Shown here: piece by piece, positions 52,762 through 60,931 of the stretch | Layout of the letters: each line of letters begins with the position of its first letter | Position numbering within the stretch: position 1 is the stretch's first letter | Assembly (NCBI GenBank): GCA_964525045.1 | Contig: CAZGFD010000016.1 | Span: 15,724-79,723, forward strand | Direction of reading: 5' to 3' | DNA: 64,000 nucleotides | Source: G020348185 sp964525045 | GTDB lineage: Bacteria > Nitrospirota > Nitrospiria > Nitrospirales > UBA8639 | Notes under the pieces: model-generated | Databases searched by the model: none | What the model was told of the DNA's origin: nothing | Seen by the model: only the letters and a program-made list of their open reading frames with translations | Translations under genes and position numbers: made by a program

Positions 52762-53688
52762 TTACTTGATTTTGGGTGGTGGCCAGTTGCCGGATTCAGC
52801 GTCTTTGATGAGTCGGGTGACACGCTTTACAGCTTTTTCGGCCAGATCTCGGGCCTGTGGTTTCCCTCGAAGTTCGCCATAGACTTCCTTTCCAATTTGG
52901 CCAAACGTCATTCCTTCCTCTTTTTGGAAGTCATAGCATCGAAAGTAATTTATCCAGGTTTTGATACCCACATACCCGGCTATGGGAGGGTCTTTGTAGA
53001 GATGATAAGGACGCGGATAGTTTCTTTGATAACGCTTCCCTTCTATATAAGTGGCCCCTAGGGGATATTTGAATAAAGTTGCTGGACGCGACTTATGCAG
53101 TTTTTGGAGGATGGGCTTGAGAGTTCCTAATACCCTCGTGGGCGGAGCGGATATATCGAGGCCAAAAAAGACATAGCGCCCCCCCCACCAATATGCAGAT
53201 TCGGCCAATTGAGTTACTAGAGCTCCGGTAAATCTTCCAGCATACTCCTCCTTTCCCCTTTCCTTAGAAACTTTAAAATCACTCTTTGCAATGGCACTCA
53301 AATCGAGGATGCCGGATTTTATCCATTCCTTCGCCTCAGGATTGCTTTGCATATGCCGACTAATCAAATCGTGGACCCTTTCTCGTGGACGCCAGGACAA
53401 AGGCCGTTGTTTAATTGGTTTTAAGCGGTAATGGTGCTCTCCTTTGAGCACTTTCCATGTAAATCCGAACTTTTGAAAGAGGTTAATATCATGGCCAGGC
53501 TGGCCTCTTCTTTTTCTCTTGAATAATAGATGCACTTTCTTAGACCGTAAGAGAGCTTCAATCCGAAAAAATTCTAGGATATCGTCCCAAGGGTCTAGTT
53601 GCTTAACAGCTTCCTCGCTTGGATAGGGGACTGGTGGAATTTTGTAGGGATAGGGCTTTCCGTGAGAATTTTTCTTTTTTGTAGACAT
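52762..53688 (-). CDS. Unknown 308-aa protein at the right end of the element
   Basis: The gene starts ATG 53688 with AGGAGGGG. The protein is basic and rich in aromatic residues (WGGRYVFFGLDISAPPTRVL, GYVGIKTWINYFRCYDFQKE), with a basic N-terminus and a helical C-terminus (EKAVKRVTRLIKDAESGNWP). No catalytic motif was recognised. Its position next to the right att site, away from core genes, is where satellite elements often carry cargo such as phage defence, so it is of interest as candidate cargo. Confidence 0.6.
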   Translation of the reverse strand: MSTKKKNSHGKPYPYKIPPVPYPSEEAVKQLDPWDDILEFFRIEALLRSKKVHLLFKRKRRGQPGHDINLFQKFGFTWKVLKGEHHYRLKPIKQRPLSWRPRERVHDLISRHMQSNPEAKEWIKSGILDLSAIAKSDFKVSKERGKEEYAGRFTGALVTQLAESAYWWGGRYVFFGLDISAPPTRVLGTLKPILQKLHKSRPATLFKYPLGATYIEGKRYQRNYPRPYHLYKDPPIAGYVGIKTWINYFRCYDFQKEEGMTFGQIGKEVYGELRGKPQARDLAEKAVKRVTRLIKDAESGNWPPPKIK

Positions 53689-53804
53689 GGTCCCCTCCTG
53701 TCGGGTCCTGATGAGGAAAGGGGAGGGCGGAACTCAGGAAATCCCGCCGAAGCCGAGCGCGACTCGGTTCGTTCCTCCCCTATGTAGTCAAACTTAGGGC
53801 ATTC

Positions 53805-53857
53805 GTGGCCAATTTAGGGGCGGTTGGAATGCCAAAATGGCCAATTTGGTGACGGTT
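53805..53857 (+). other. Candidate integrase arm-type sites, right end
   Basis: The 21-bp copy at 53805-53825 is identical to 45879-45899. GGCCAATTTGGTGACGGTT at 53839-53857 is a second related copy. They lie 120-170 bp inside the right att core. The rest of the 53689-53975 gap holds no gene. Confidence 0.5.
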
Positions 53858-53975
53858 AGACGCTGCCACTCCATACAACAAAATGTCAAGAGAAACAAAG
53901 AAACCCCTTGTCAATAGAGACGAATCTTTTGTTCTGTGTTTTATGTCGTTGCATGGCGTTGCAATAAAATTTCGC

Positions 53976-54021
<46 letters not shown>

Positions 54022-54240
54022 GTTCTTTCAACACCATACAAGCGTTCTCCCCCTCCCCTCATTTCCCCCTTAACCCCTTTGCTCTATGGTGTATGCTAGA
54101 TTATTCCCTGGGGACCCAGGGAGCCAATGGAATTAGGAAAGGGAGCAGCGCTTCGAACTCATTGACATGCGATTGGATCAGCGTAGGTCCATGACCTCAC
54201 TCCCCGGAATTTATACCGGGTTTCATAATTTAGACAATTA

Positions 54241-54693
54241 ATGACTCGTCGAATAGGCCCTCATTGGAAAATGTCTTTTTTGTGCCTTCTGATTGTGGCG
54301 TGCACGACGAACCCTGATTCTCTCGGTGAAGCCAACCGAACCCCCCAAGCCAGGCTTCTGGCCTTTCAAAACATAACGTCCGATAATACCAGCACGATTA
54401 CATTGATTCGAGATACCGGAATTGTGGGGTCAGCGTGTTATCTTCTGGTTTATGTGAATGCCACCCTCGCAGCCAGAATGGATTCGGGAGAGGTGGCCCA
54501 ATTTTATATCCCTCCTGGTCCGTTGTTTTTATGGGTTGGCCCTGAAAAAAAGGGGAAGGGCTATTGCCAAGTAGGGGAAGGTTATTCAGCGCAAATCGAC
54601 ACCAGCATGGAAGAACACGAAGAAAAAAGATTTCGGGTATCCTGGGTTTCTGATGGGACCATTTGGATATCTCCTATCGCAAACCTATATTAG
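54241..54693 (+). CDS. Putative lipoprotein, DUF2846-like
   Basis: The 150-aa protein has a signal segment (KMSFLCLLIVAC) with a lipobox. The mature part ITLIRDTGIVGSACYLLVYV, ATLAARMDSGEVAQFYIPPG and PLFLWVGPEKKGKGYC resembles DUF2846-type surface lipoproteins that carry a short beta domain. Function unknown. It lies in flanking chromosomal DNA right of the element. Confidence 0.6.
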   Translation: MTRRIGPHWKMSFLCLLIVACTTNPDSLGEANRTPQARLLAFQNITSDNTSTITLIRDTGIVGSACYLLVYVNATLAARMDSGEVAQFYIPPGPLFLWVGPEKKGKGYCQVGEGYSAQIDTSMEEHEEKRFRVSWVSDGTIWISPIANLY

Positions 54694-55204
54694 TACCCCT
54701 TTCCTCTCCCAACCCCATGTAATCCAAGTTTAATAACTCGCCACCAGTTCCAACATCCCGTTAGCACCCCCCAAATCATCCGCACCAGAATATAGACGAC
54801 ATGTTCGCCTTACACCCTGTATGCGAGCATAGCGGCTACCCTCGATAACCTCGAGTGCCCACTACCCCGGAGTTGAGGGAACGCCATCACCAGGCAACTC
54901 GTACCTTACGTGAGGGTGAGCTTCCCCTTAATTTCCTCCCCCTCGTACCGGCACTTGGGCCCACATTTCAGTTCGGTCCTCATTCATAACCATGGGTTAC
55001 GCCTTATGTACCAGAAAGGGGAGGAACTGTCAGGTGAAGATTGGAAGGCGCTGATTGTCCTGGTTAATAGATTGGGCAAACGCTCGACCATGTATCGGAT
55101 GATGGAAGAATAAGGCGATTTAGCAAGTCTTTTGGTCGATCGTCGAAGAGAGAAACCATAAAACACTCCAAGTCGCTATTTGTATGTGAAAACCCGGGGC
55201 TGAT
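54694..55204. other. Intergenic region with a possible gene remnant
   Basis: No convincing gene. From about 54780 to 54920 the DNA looks like degraded coding sequence. A 35-codon frame at 55006-55113 (MYQKGEELSGEDWKALIVLV, then NRLGKRSTMYRMMEE) is protein-like and could be the tail of a lost gene. Confidence 0.35.
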
Positions 55205-55525
55205 TTAGACAGAAGCCAGCATTTGTCGGTTGTCTTCAATATGCCGTAAGACCTTTCTGGGAAGCGCTTTTTCAGCCAATCGCAGATCATAAGTTTTTTG
55301 CACATTCATCCAGAATTCGGCAGACATCTCAAAAAACGCCCCAAGCCGCACGGCTGTATCCCCGCTGATGCCCAACTCGCCTCGGATAATCCGTGTGATG
55401 CGGTTCGGGGGCACCTCCAGGGCCTTCGCCAGCTTGTAGGCATTTAACATCGGCTGGGCAGGCTTGAGAAATTCTTCCAGAAGAATTTCTCCCGGATGAA
55501 TCGGCCGCATTCGATTTTTCACCAT
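55205..55525 (-). CDS. higA: HigA-type antitoxin (XRE helix-turn-helix)
   Basis: The 106-aa protein matches HigA/VapI: RPIHPGEILLEEFLKP, the helix-turn-helix YKLAKALEVPPNRITRIIRG, then GISGDTAVRLGAFFEMSAEF and WMNVQKTYDLRLAEK. It neutralises HigB and represses the operon. GGAGAGGGG precedes its ATG. It lies 12 bp downstream of higB. Confidence 0.92.
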   Translation of the reverse strand: MVKNRMRPIHPGEILLEEFLKPAQPMLNAYKLAKALEVPPNRITRIIRGELGISGDTAVRLGAFFEMSAEFWMNVQKTYDLRLAEKALPRKVLRHIEDNRQMLASV

Positions 55526-55537
55526 GATCCCCTCTCC

Positions 55538-55816
55538 TCAATGATAATCGGTAAATTCCACCTCATAAGGCCCATCGTTCTTCCACACAAAGCAAATCCT
55601 CCATTGATCATTAATCCGGATACTATACTGGCCTAGCCTATCGCCTTTAAGCTTTTCCAACTTGTTCTTCGGCGGTGCCTGTAAATCCTGTAACGTCGTC
55701 GCACTATCCAGCATTACCAGCTTTCTTTCTGCCACTTTCTTAATGCCTGTGAACTCTCTGACATGCTCTCCTGCAAAGAACATTTCAGTTTTTTTATCCT
55801 TGAAACTCTGAATCAT
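55538..55816 (-). CDS. higB: HigB-type toxin (RelE-like mRNA interferase)
   Basis: ATG 55816 (MIQSFKDKKTEMFFAGEHVR) gives 92 aa; a GTG at 55822 is in frame. Typical segments are LVMLDSATTLQDLQAPPKNK, LEKLKGDRLGQYSIRINDQW and RICFVWKNDGPYEVEFTDYH. HigB cleaves mRNA on ribosomes. The toxin-first order with HigA downstream is the usual one. Confidence 0.92.
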   Translation of the reverse strand: MIQSFKDKKTEMFFAGEHVREFTGIKKVAERKLVMLDSATTLQDLQAPPKNKLEKLKGDRLGQYSIRINDQWRICFVWKNDGPYEVEFTDYH

Positions 55817-55911
55817 GCACACTCGATTCTATTTTACACTTTCCGTATATTGTAAAATCATATCCCAGTACTCAATAAATTTCAAGGCCTCAGATGCGTT
55901 CCACCTGCCGC

Positions 55912-56094
55912 CTAGTTTTTTACGGACACATCCAGATTCAGGTCAAACACCGCTCTCACTTCCGTCACAGCTAAGCCAATGAACATGTTAGGGAGATCCC
56001 GGTTCGTTCCAATGACTTTCCCCACATTTTCCCTGATATTCAATAGCAGCGAACCCAGAGACCAATCTTGATTCAGACTACTCCCTTGTGCCAC
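55912..56094 (-). CDS. Possible small gene or frame-shifted continuation of Rhs tail
   Basis: A 60-aa frame (MAQGSSLNQDWSLGSLLLNI ... TEVRAVFDLNLDVSVKN) overlaps the end of the third Rhs fragment by 22 bp in another frame. It could be the immunity gene, part of a frameshifted tail, or chance. No ribosome-binding site was seen. Confidence 0.3.
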   Translation of the reverse strand: MAQGSSLNQDWSLGSLLLNIRENVGKVIGTNRDLPNMFIGLAVTEVRAVFDLNLDVSVKN

Positions 56095-56951
56095 CGTGGT
56101 TTCCTAGCGAACTCCACCAGAGCTGAAGTCGACCCTGAACCCCACGTCCCCTTGTAGTCATTGGAGAGATAGTAGGTCCCGGGAGGCCCGATGAAATTTT
56201 CGTTGGATTTCTGAGGTGGACCCTGGGCAAAGCCAAAGACGGTGGTCTGCCCAGTTTCGCGTCCGTCGAGGGCCTGGGCGCATGCCCGGTCGGATCGGTG
56301 TTCTTGAGGGGGATTATTGAGGATATAGCTGTAGCGATTGAACGCTTGCGGATTGAAGGGTTCGGGTACGATGGTGTCCGGCTGGGTGAACCGGCCGAGC
56401 AGCGGATCATAGAGGCGCGCGTGGTAGTCATACAAGCCCGTCGTGCGATCCTCTTCCTGCCCTGTGTACTTATACGCAATATCCACATTCTGGTTGGAAC
56501 TATTTACCCGCGTCTCTCCAAAGGTCCAATACGCCAATTCTTGTTCGACTACGCCGTTGGCATCGGTCACCACACTCGTCGAACCCAAATGATCGCTGTG
56601 AAAATACGTCGTCTTGCCTGTATCCACCTGGACCATGGCGACTCGTTGGCCATTGGCAAAGATCAGTTTGGCACACGCGAGGTCGCCGCCATTCCGCACC
56701 GCGTGCTCCGTCCCGTGACACACATAGTCTTGCCCCAAATAGACCGTCACCCAGTCCTCCACCTGCTTAATGATCCGCTGCCCGTCCCCATTATACACGA
56801 AGGTGGTGACCGTGCCATCAGGGGGCGCGGCCTGGGTGCGCACGAGCACCTCGTCGAGTTGGTGTTGTGCGGCCTCTTGTTCGTCCGTCACCTGTTGAAG
56901 GGCCGTCGGGAGCTGAGAGGCTGGTGCCCGGAAGGCGGCTTCCGTCTGCAA
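56073..56951 (-). pseudogene. Displaced Rhs core fragment with C-terminal tail (third module)
   Basis: The 292-codon frame begins at TTG just after an in-frame TGA and matches the Rhs core of the large gene at 60.9-64 kb from AAFRAPxSQLPTALQQV onward: YFHSDHLGSTSVVTDANGVV, YKYTGQEEDRTTGLYDYHAR, FTQPDTIVPEPFNPQAFNRY. The NNPLKxTDPTGH motif that ends Rhs cores is frame-shifted by one C in a run at about 56308-56312, and the frame continues into a 65-residue unique tail (TVFGFAQGPPQKSNENFIGP...). It has no proper start and looks like a silent tip module. Confidence 0.8.
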
Positions 56952-57115
56952 TCACGCCCCCGGCCGCCGAATGGGTGGGTGGGGAGGCGATGAAGGTATT
57001 GGTGCGTTTCGCACACTCTACAGCCAAGTCCTGGATGCGTTCTTTCACGGCACGCGGAATAACCCGAAGTAAGAGCAACAGGGGGAGAAGAGGCAGCGGT
57101 TAAACGGGGGACTCC

Positions 57116-58342
57116 CTAAATTTTCGACTTTTGACAAGCTTGAGGATCACGTCGGGCTTTCGATGCCAGGGCCGTGCGCGCCTGGGTTAGTAACTCCCAG
57201 ATGGGTTTTCGCAGGCGATCTTCTAAGGGTTCCATGGCCTTCAGATCTTCTATCGCCATATCTAAGCTGGTCAAGGTTAAGCTCTCTTGGGTAAGAAGGA
57301 TGCCTTCTTCCATAGCCCGTGTGGCCGCGGGCAGGTTCGCCTGACGTAAGTAGAAGATACCCTGTTGAAAGTAAGCTGACGTCTTGATAGCGACATCCTG
57401 GGACTGAAAAGCCCTTTCATTCACTTCAATGGCTTTGGCGGGATTGCCTAATCGATAGTAAACGTAACTTAAGCCGATGGGCAGATACTCGTTCGTAAAG
57501 CCGTGGGCTTCTGCATACTGATAATCTGCCAACGCTAATTCAAATTGCCCAGTAAGCAGATAGACATTTGCCCTCTGTACACGAGCCTCTTCGTCATCAG
57601 GGTTTTGTGATAAAATAAGATCGAAATCTTTAATTGCCTTGTCAAAGTTTCCTAAACATTGGTAAATCCAGCCCCTACGTAACAATCCAATAGGGTCAGA
57701 GGGCTCCGTTTCCAAGGCTAGGTTATAATTAAACAATGCCTTCTGATACTGGCCGAGTTGTTCAAAGACATATCCCCGTTCCTGATATATTTTCGGATTG
57801 GTAACCCCTAATTCAATCGCTTTTGAAAAGTCAACAAGGGCCTCATCTAATAGGTTAAACCCTTTTAAAATAGATCCTCTCATCCAATAACTATCCCCCC
57901 GAGTTGGCTCCAATTGAATCGCGTAATTTATATCTTGTAGGGCGAGTGAATCTTGGTTGAGCTTACTATATACAGTTGCCCTTTGAACATATCCTAAAGG
58001 GCTATTCGGCCTAATGGTAATGGCTCGGTTAATATCCGTAAGCGCCAACTCCATTTGATTCAATTGCCCATACGCGCCACCGCGGTACAACAGCAACTCA
58101 AATTCATACGTCGGCTTCTGGTATGCCAGCGCTTTCGTGAAGGTGTCCACCGCTTCGGCATAGCGCTTGCTGGTGTAGAGCGCGTGAGCTTCCACCCGCA
58201 AGCGCTCCACCTCTCGCACCGGGGAGGAGCCCGCCTCCTTGCTTGTAAGGACAACGACTGAGAGTAGGGCCGTGAGACAGATCCCTAAACCACTCAAACG
58301 CGCTTGAACAGACAACCTCCGTATATGGACGAATAATTCCAT
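57116..58342 (-). CDS. Exported TPR protein 2, candidate Rhs partner or immunity protein
   Basis: ATG 58342 (MELFVHIRRLSVQARLSGLG) gives 408 aa with a signal-like hydrophobic stretch (LGICLTALLSVVVLTS). It has about eight TPR units (KRYAEAVDTFTKALAY, LGQYQKALFNYNLALETEPS, LGNFDKAIKDFDLILSQNPD). It is paralogous to the protein at 59439-60683, including the C-terminal YFQQGIFYLRQANLPAATRA. It begins 44 bp after the stop of the second Rhs tail, the position where immunity genes lie. TPR immunity to Rhs toxins is not established, so this is inference. Confidence 0.8.
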   Translation of the reverse strand: MELFVHIRRLSVQARLSGLGICLTALLSVVVLTSKEAGSSPVREVERLRVEAHALYTSKRYAEAVDTFTKALAYQKPTYEFELLLYRGGAYGQLNQMELALTDINRAITIRPNSPLGYVQRATVYSKLNQDSLALQDINYAIQLEPTRGDSYWMRGSILKGFNLLDEALVDFSKAIELGVTNPKIYQERGYVFEQLGQYQKALFNYNLALETEPSDPIGLLRRGWIYQCLGNFDKAIKDFDLILSQNPDDEEARVQRANVYLLTGQFELALADYQYAEAHGFTNEYLPIGLSYVYYRLGNPAKAIEVNERAFQSQDVAIKTSAYFQQGIFYLRQANLPAATRAMEEGILLTQESLTLTSLDMAIEDLKAMEPLEDRLRKPIWELLTQARTALASKARRDPQACQKSKI

Positions 58343-58386
58343 ATCCCAATGTACAACGTCAGTGAATCCCTGACTATGCCCCGCCA

Positions 58387-59124
58387 CTACTCAAATAAGT
58401 GTGGGCTGCGAATGGCAGTCCTCTTGTAGGGGACGATTTGCGTCTTGCTCCGATTGACTAACGGTGGAGCCGAGCTGATAAAGACATCAATCAACCTTCC
58501 GGTGTGGCGGTCAATGAGCATCCCGGCAAATTCAAAACCCGGCAGTCCACGTTGCCAATTGTAGAAATCCGGATGATTTCTTATAAGAGCCCTGCCTTCA
58601 GGTATTGAAAACATGTCTCGCTCCAGGGTAGCAAAATCATTCTGCAGCCCTCGACTTTGATCAAAGGATTCAAGAGGATTTACTTTTCTTTCAAAATTTG
58701 CCCCTGGGGACCTTGGCGGCCCTTTTTGAACCAGAAGTTGCCCTTCCATTGCTTGATTATTTGGGGTAGTAGTGGAATCCAATGAAGTTTGACTCTGAGT
58801 AGACCCCAGGCTCGCATTTCCTTCGAAATCATTGGCCGCCCACTGAGTCGCCGGATCCCACATCGTATTGTTGGTATTGTGGATCAGATTGTAATTTTGT
58901 GGCGCCGGATCATACCCGCGGTGGGTCGTCTGATCGAGCTGCTGATCCCTTAATGGCCTGAGATGGGCCGGGGCATGGCCCGTCGGATCCGTGTACTTAA
59001 GCGGATTATTGGTGACGTAGCTATACCGATTAAACGCCTGGGGATTGAACGGCTCGGGGACAATCGTGTCCGGGGAGATGAATCTTCCGATGAGCGAATC
59101 ATAGAGGCGCGCGTGGTAGTCGTA
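58387..59124 (-). pseudogene. Displaced Rhs core fragment with C-terminal tail (second module)
   Basis: From 59124 the frame matches the end of the Rhs core: YDYHARLYDSLIGRFISPDT, IVPEPFNPQAFNRYSYVTNN and NPLKYTDPTGHAPAHL, then continues into a unique tail of about 190 residues (RDMFSIPEGRALIRNHPDFY, LPGFEFAGMLIDRHTGRLID, KTQIVPYKRTAIRSPHLFE). An in-frame TGA lies about 13 codons upstream and no ATG, GTG or TTG precedes ATG 58863, so the core part cannot be translated as is. A TPR gene follows directly. Confidence 0.8.
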
Positions 59125-59438
59125 TCTTACCTCAAAATCATATCTTCCTGACGATCAGAGCCAATAATTCCATCCTGACCCAAACATCCTGATTCAAGAG
59201 GGCGATAGACTTCTCCTTATAATAAATCCCGAGGTTAATTCATTGTATTTACAATCGCTAATCTACAATTTTTTAATCTCCTAATTTTTATTCTGGCTCT
59301 TCAAAACAATTGGAGCCACCACAGGTTAATGATAGGTTCATTATTGTTGCCCAATTTGGGTCATAAAATTTGTCCAAGCAAATCCGCAATCTTTTAATCT
59401 TTCTCACTACCAAGATGGGGCTAAAATTTTCTTACCTT
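59125..59438. other. A/T-rich spacer between TPR gene 1 and second Rhs module
   Basis: About 310 bp of A/T-rich DNA with scattered stops on both strands. No gene, repeat or terminator was recognised. The drop in G/C against the Rhs core to the left is clear. Confidence 0.5.
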
Positions 59439-60683
59439 TTACCGGACCGACGTATACTGACAGCCTCCCAGCCCTTCCTTCAAAATCTCCGGTGGGGGGT
59501 TATATACTTGTTTGAGTTGGCTCATGATTTCGGTTTTTGCTGTCTCAACCAGGGGGTCAGGAAAGGTAGTATTGTTAAGTTGACGAAGTTCCTCCTCAAC
59601 CCGGCGTTCGGGTTTTTCCAAAGATTTGTTGAGTCGAAGTGCTTTCTGATAGGCTGACCTAGCTTGGGAAATGTAACCCTTGTGGAGGAATAAAAATCCG
59701 CGCTGAAAATACCCTGCTACCTGCACATCCGGAACCTCACGCTTTAGAGCTTCAGTATTTGCTTCCCACGCTTGGGGAAATTTCCCCATTTGAATAAATG
59801 CTTCCGCAACCATTAAAGCAGCGTAGGGGTGGTCAAGGTACTGTGCCGATCCGTTGTACAAGTCTTTAAAAGCAGCAGCATACTCGTCGATCTCAACATA
59901 GGTTGCTCCTCGTTGGAGTCGCGCCTCCTTATCTTCCGGATTTTTTTTTAAAATTTCTGTAAAATCTCGAAGGGCTTGCTCAGGTTGTCCTAAGCATTTC
60001 AAAACTGTTGCACGTCCAAAGAGACTAAGGCGGTTCCCGGGTTCACCTTCTAAAGAAATAGAATAGTCTCGTTCAGCTTCAATATAGCGGCCTAAGGATT
60101 CATAAACATACCCCCGAGTATGATAGATCTCTGATGGGCGATAACCTAATTCCATTGCTTTATTCAGGTCCACAAGCCCTTTTTTAAATTCTCCCATCTG
60201 GGTGTAAGAATAACCCCGCATGTAATAGCTTTCCCCCTCATTCATTTCATAGCGTTCATGAAAGCCTAGCCGCATCGCCGTTGTTAAAGGGGCGATTACT
60301 TTGTCCCACTGGAGAATTTCCCAATAAAACACCGCTAAGCGATAATGGGCGGCCGGATCTGTCGGATCAAGCCCGATGGCCTGCTCAAAATCCTTTCTTG
60401 CCGAATCATAGTTTTGTACTTGTATGTAAGCCGCCCCACGATTTAATAATAAAAAATACGTCATCGAATTTTTCGGATATTCGAGGGCTTTTGTGTAGGC
60501 TAGAATGGCTTTTTCATATTCTTTTTTTTCGGTATATGCGACCCCCTGTTCTACAAAATGCGCAACCTCCAAGGTTAGAAGGGGGTCATCTTCAATCAGG
60601 GACTCGACTGTAGCGTTTGTTGAAGGGGCGACAAGCACCCCTCCAAACATGAGGAGGACACAGAGAAATTGGCGAAGATTCAT
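59439..60683 (-). CDS. Exported TPR protein 1, candidate Rhs partner or immunity protein
   Basis: ATG 60683 (MNLRQFLCVLLMFGGVLVAP) gives 414 aa with a good signal peptide (cleavage after STNA). It contains about eight TPR units (KKEYEKAILAYTKALEY, QNYDSARKDFEQAIGLDPTD, LGRYIEAERDYSISLEGEPG, GQPEQALRDFTEILKKNPED). It is a clear paralogue of the TPR protein at 57116-58342. It starts 248 bp after the stop of the large Rhs gene. It should be periplasmic. Function inferred only from position. Confidence 0.8.
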   Translation of the reverse strand: MNLRQFLCVLLMFGGVLVAPSTNATVESLIEDDPLLTLEVAHFVEQGVAYTEKKEYEKAILAYTKALEYPKNSMTYFLLLNRGAAYIQVQNYDSARKDFEQAIGLDPTDPAAHYRLAVFYWEILQWDKVIAPLTTAMRLGFHERYEMNEGESYYMRGYSYTQMGEFKKGLVDLNKAMELGYRPSEIYHTRGYVYESLGRYIEAERDYSISLEGEPGNRLSLFGRATVLKCLGQPEQALRDFTEILKKNPEDKEARLQRGATYVEIDEYAAAFKDLYNGSAQYLDHPYAALMVAEAFIQMGKFPQAWEANTEALKREVPDVQVAGYFQRGFLFLHKGYISQARSAYQKALRLNKSLEKPERRVEEELRQLNNTTFPDPLVETAKTEIMSQLKQVYNPPPEILKEGLGGCQYTSVR

Positions 60684-60931
60684 TTCTGTGAACAATTGGT
60701 TAATAAAGTTGCGAGAAGTTTCACGACTTCAAGCTACAGAACACAGAATAAATGAATAAAGGGGTCCTCCATTTTATGTCATAATAACTCATCAAAACCT
60801 GCTCCTACCCTTTATTATTTTACTCGGCTAAATTTAGCTTTGATTAGTTCCGGAGGCAATTCACGAATAACGACTCCAGTTAAGGATTTTGAATAATTAC
60901 CGTCCTTATTCCCTCCAACCCAAAACCCTCT

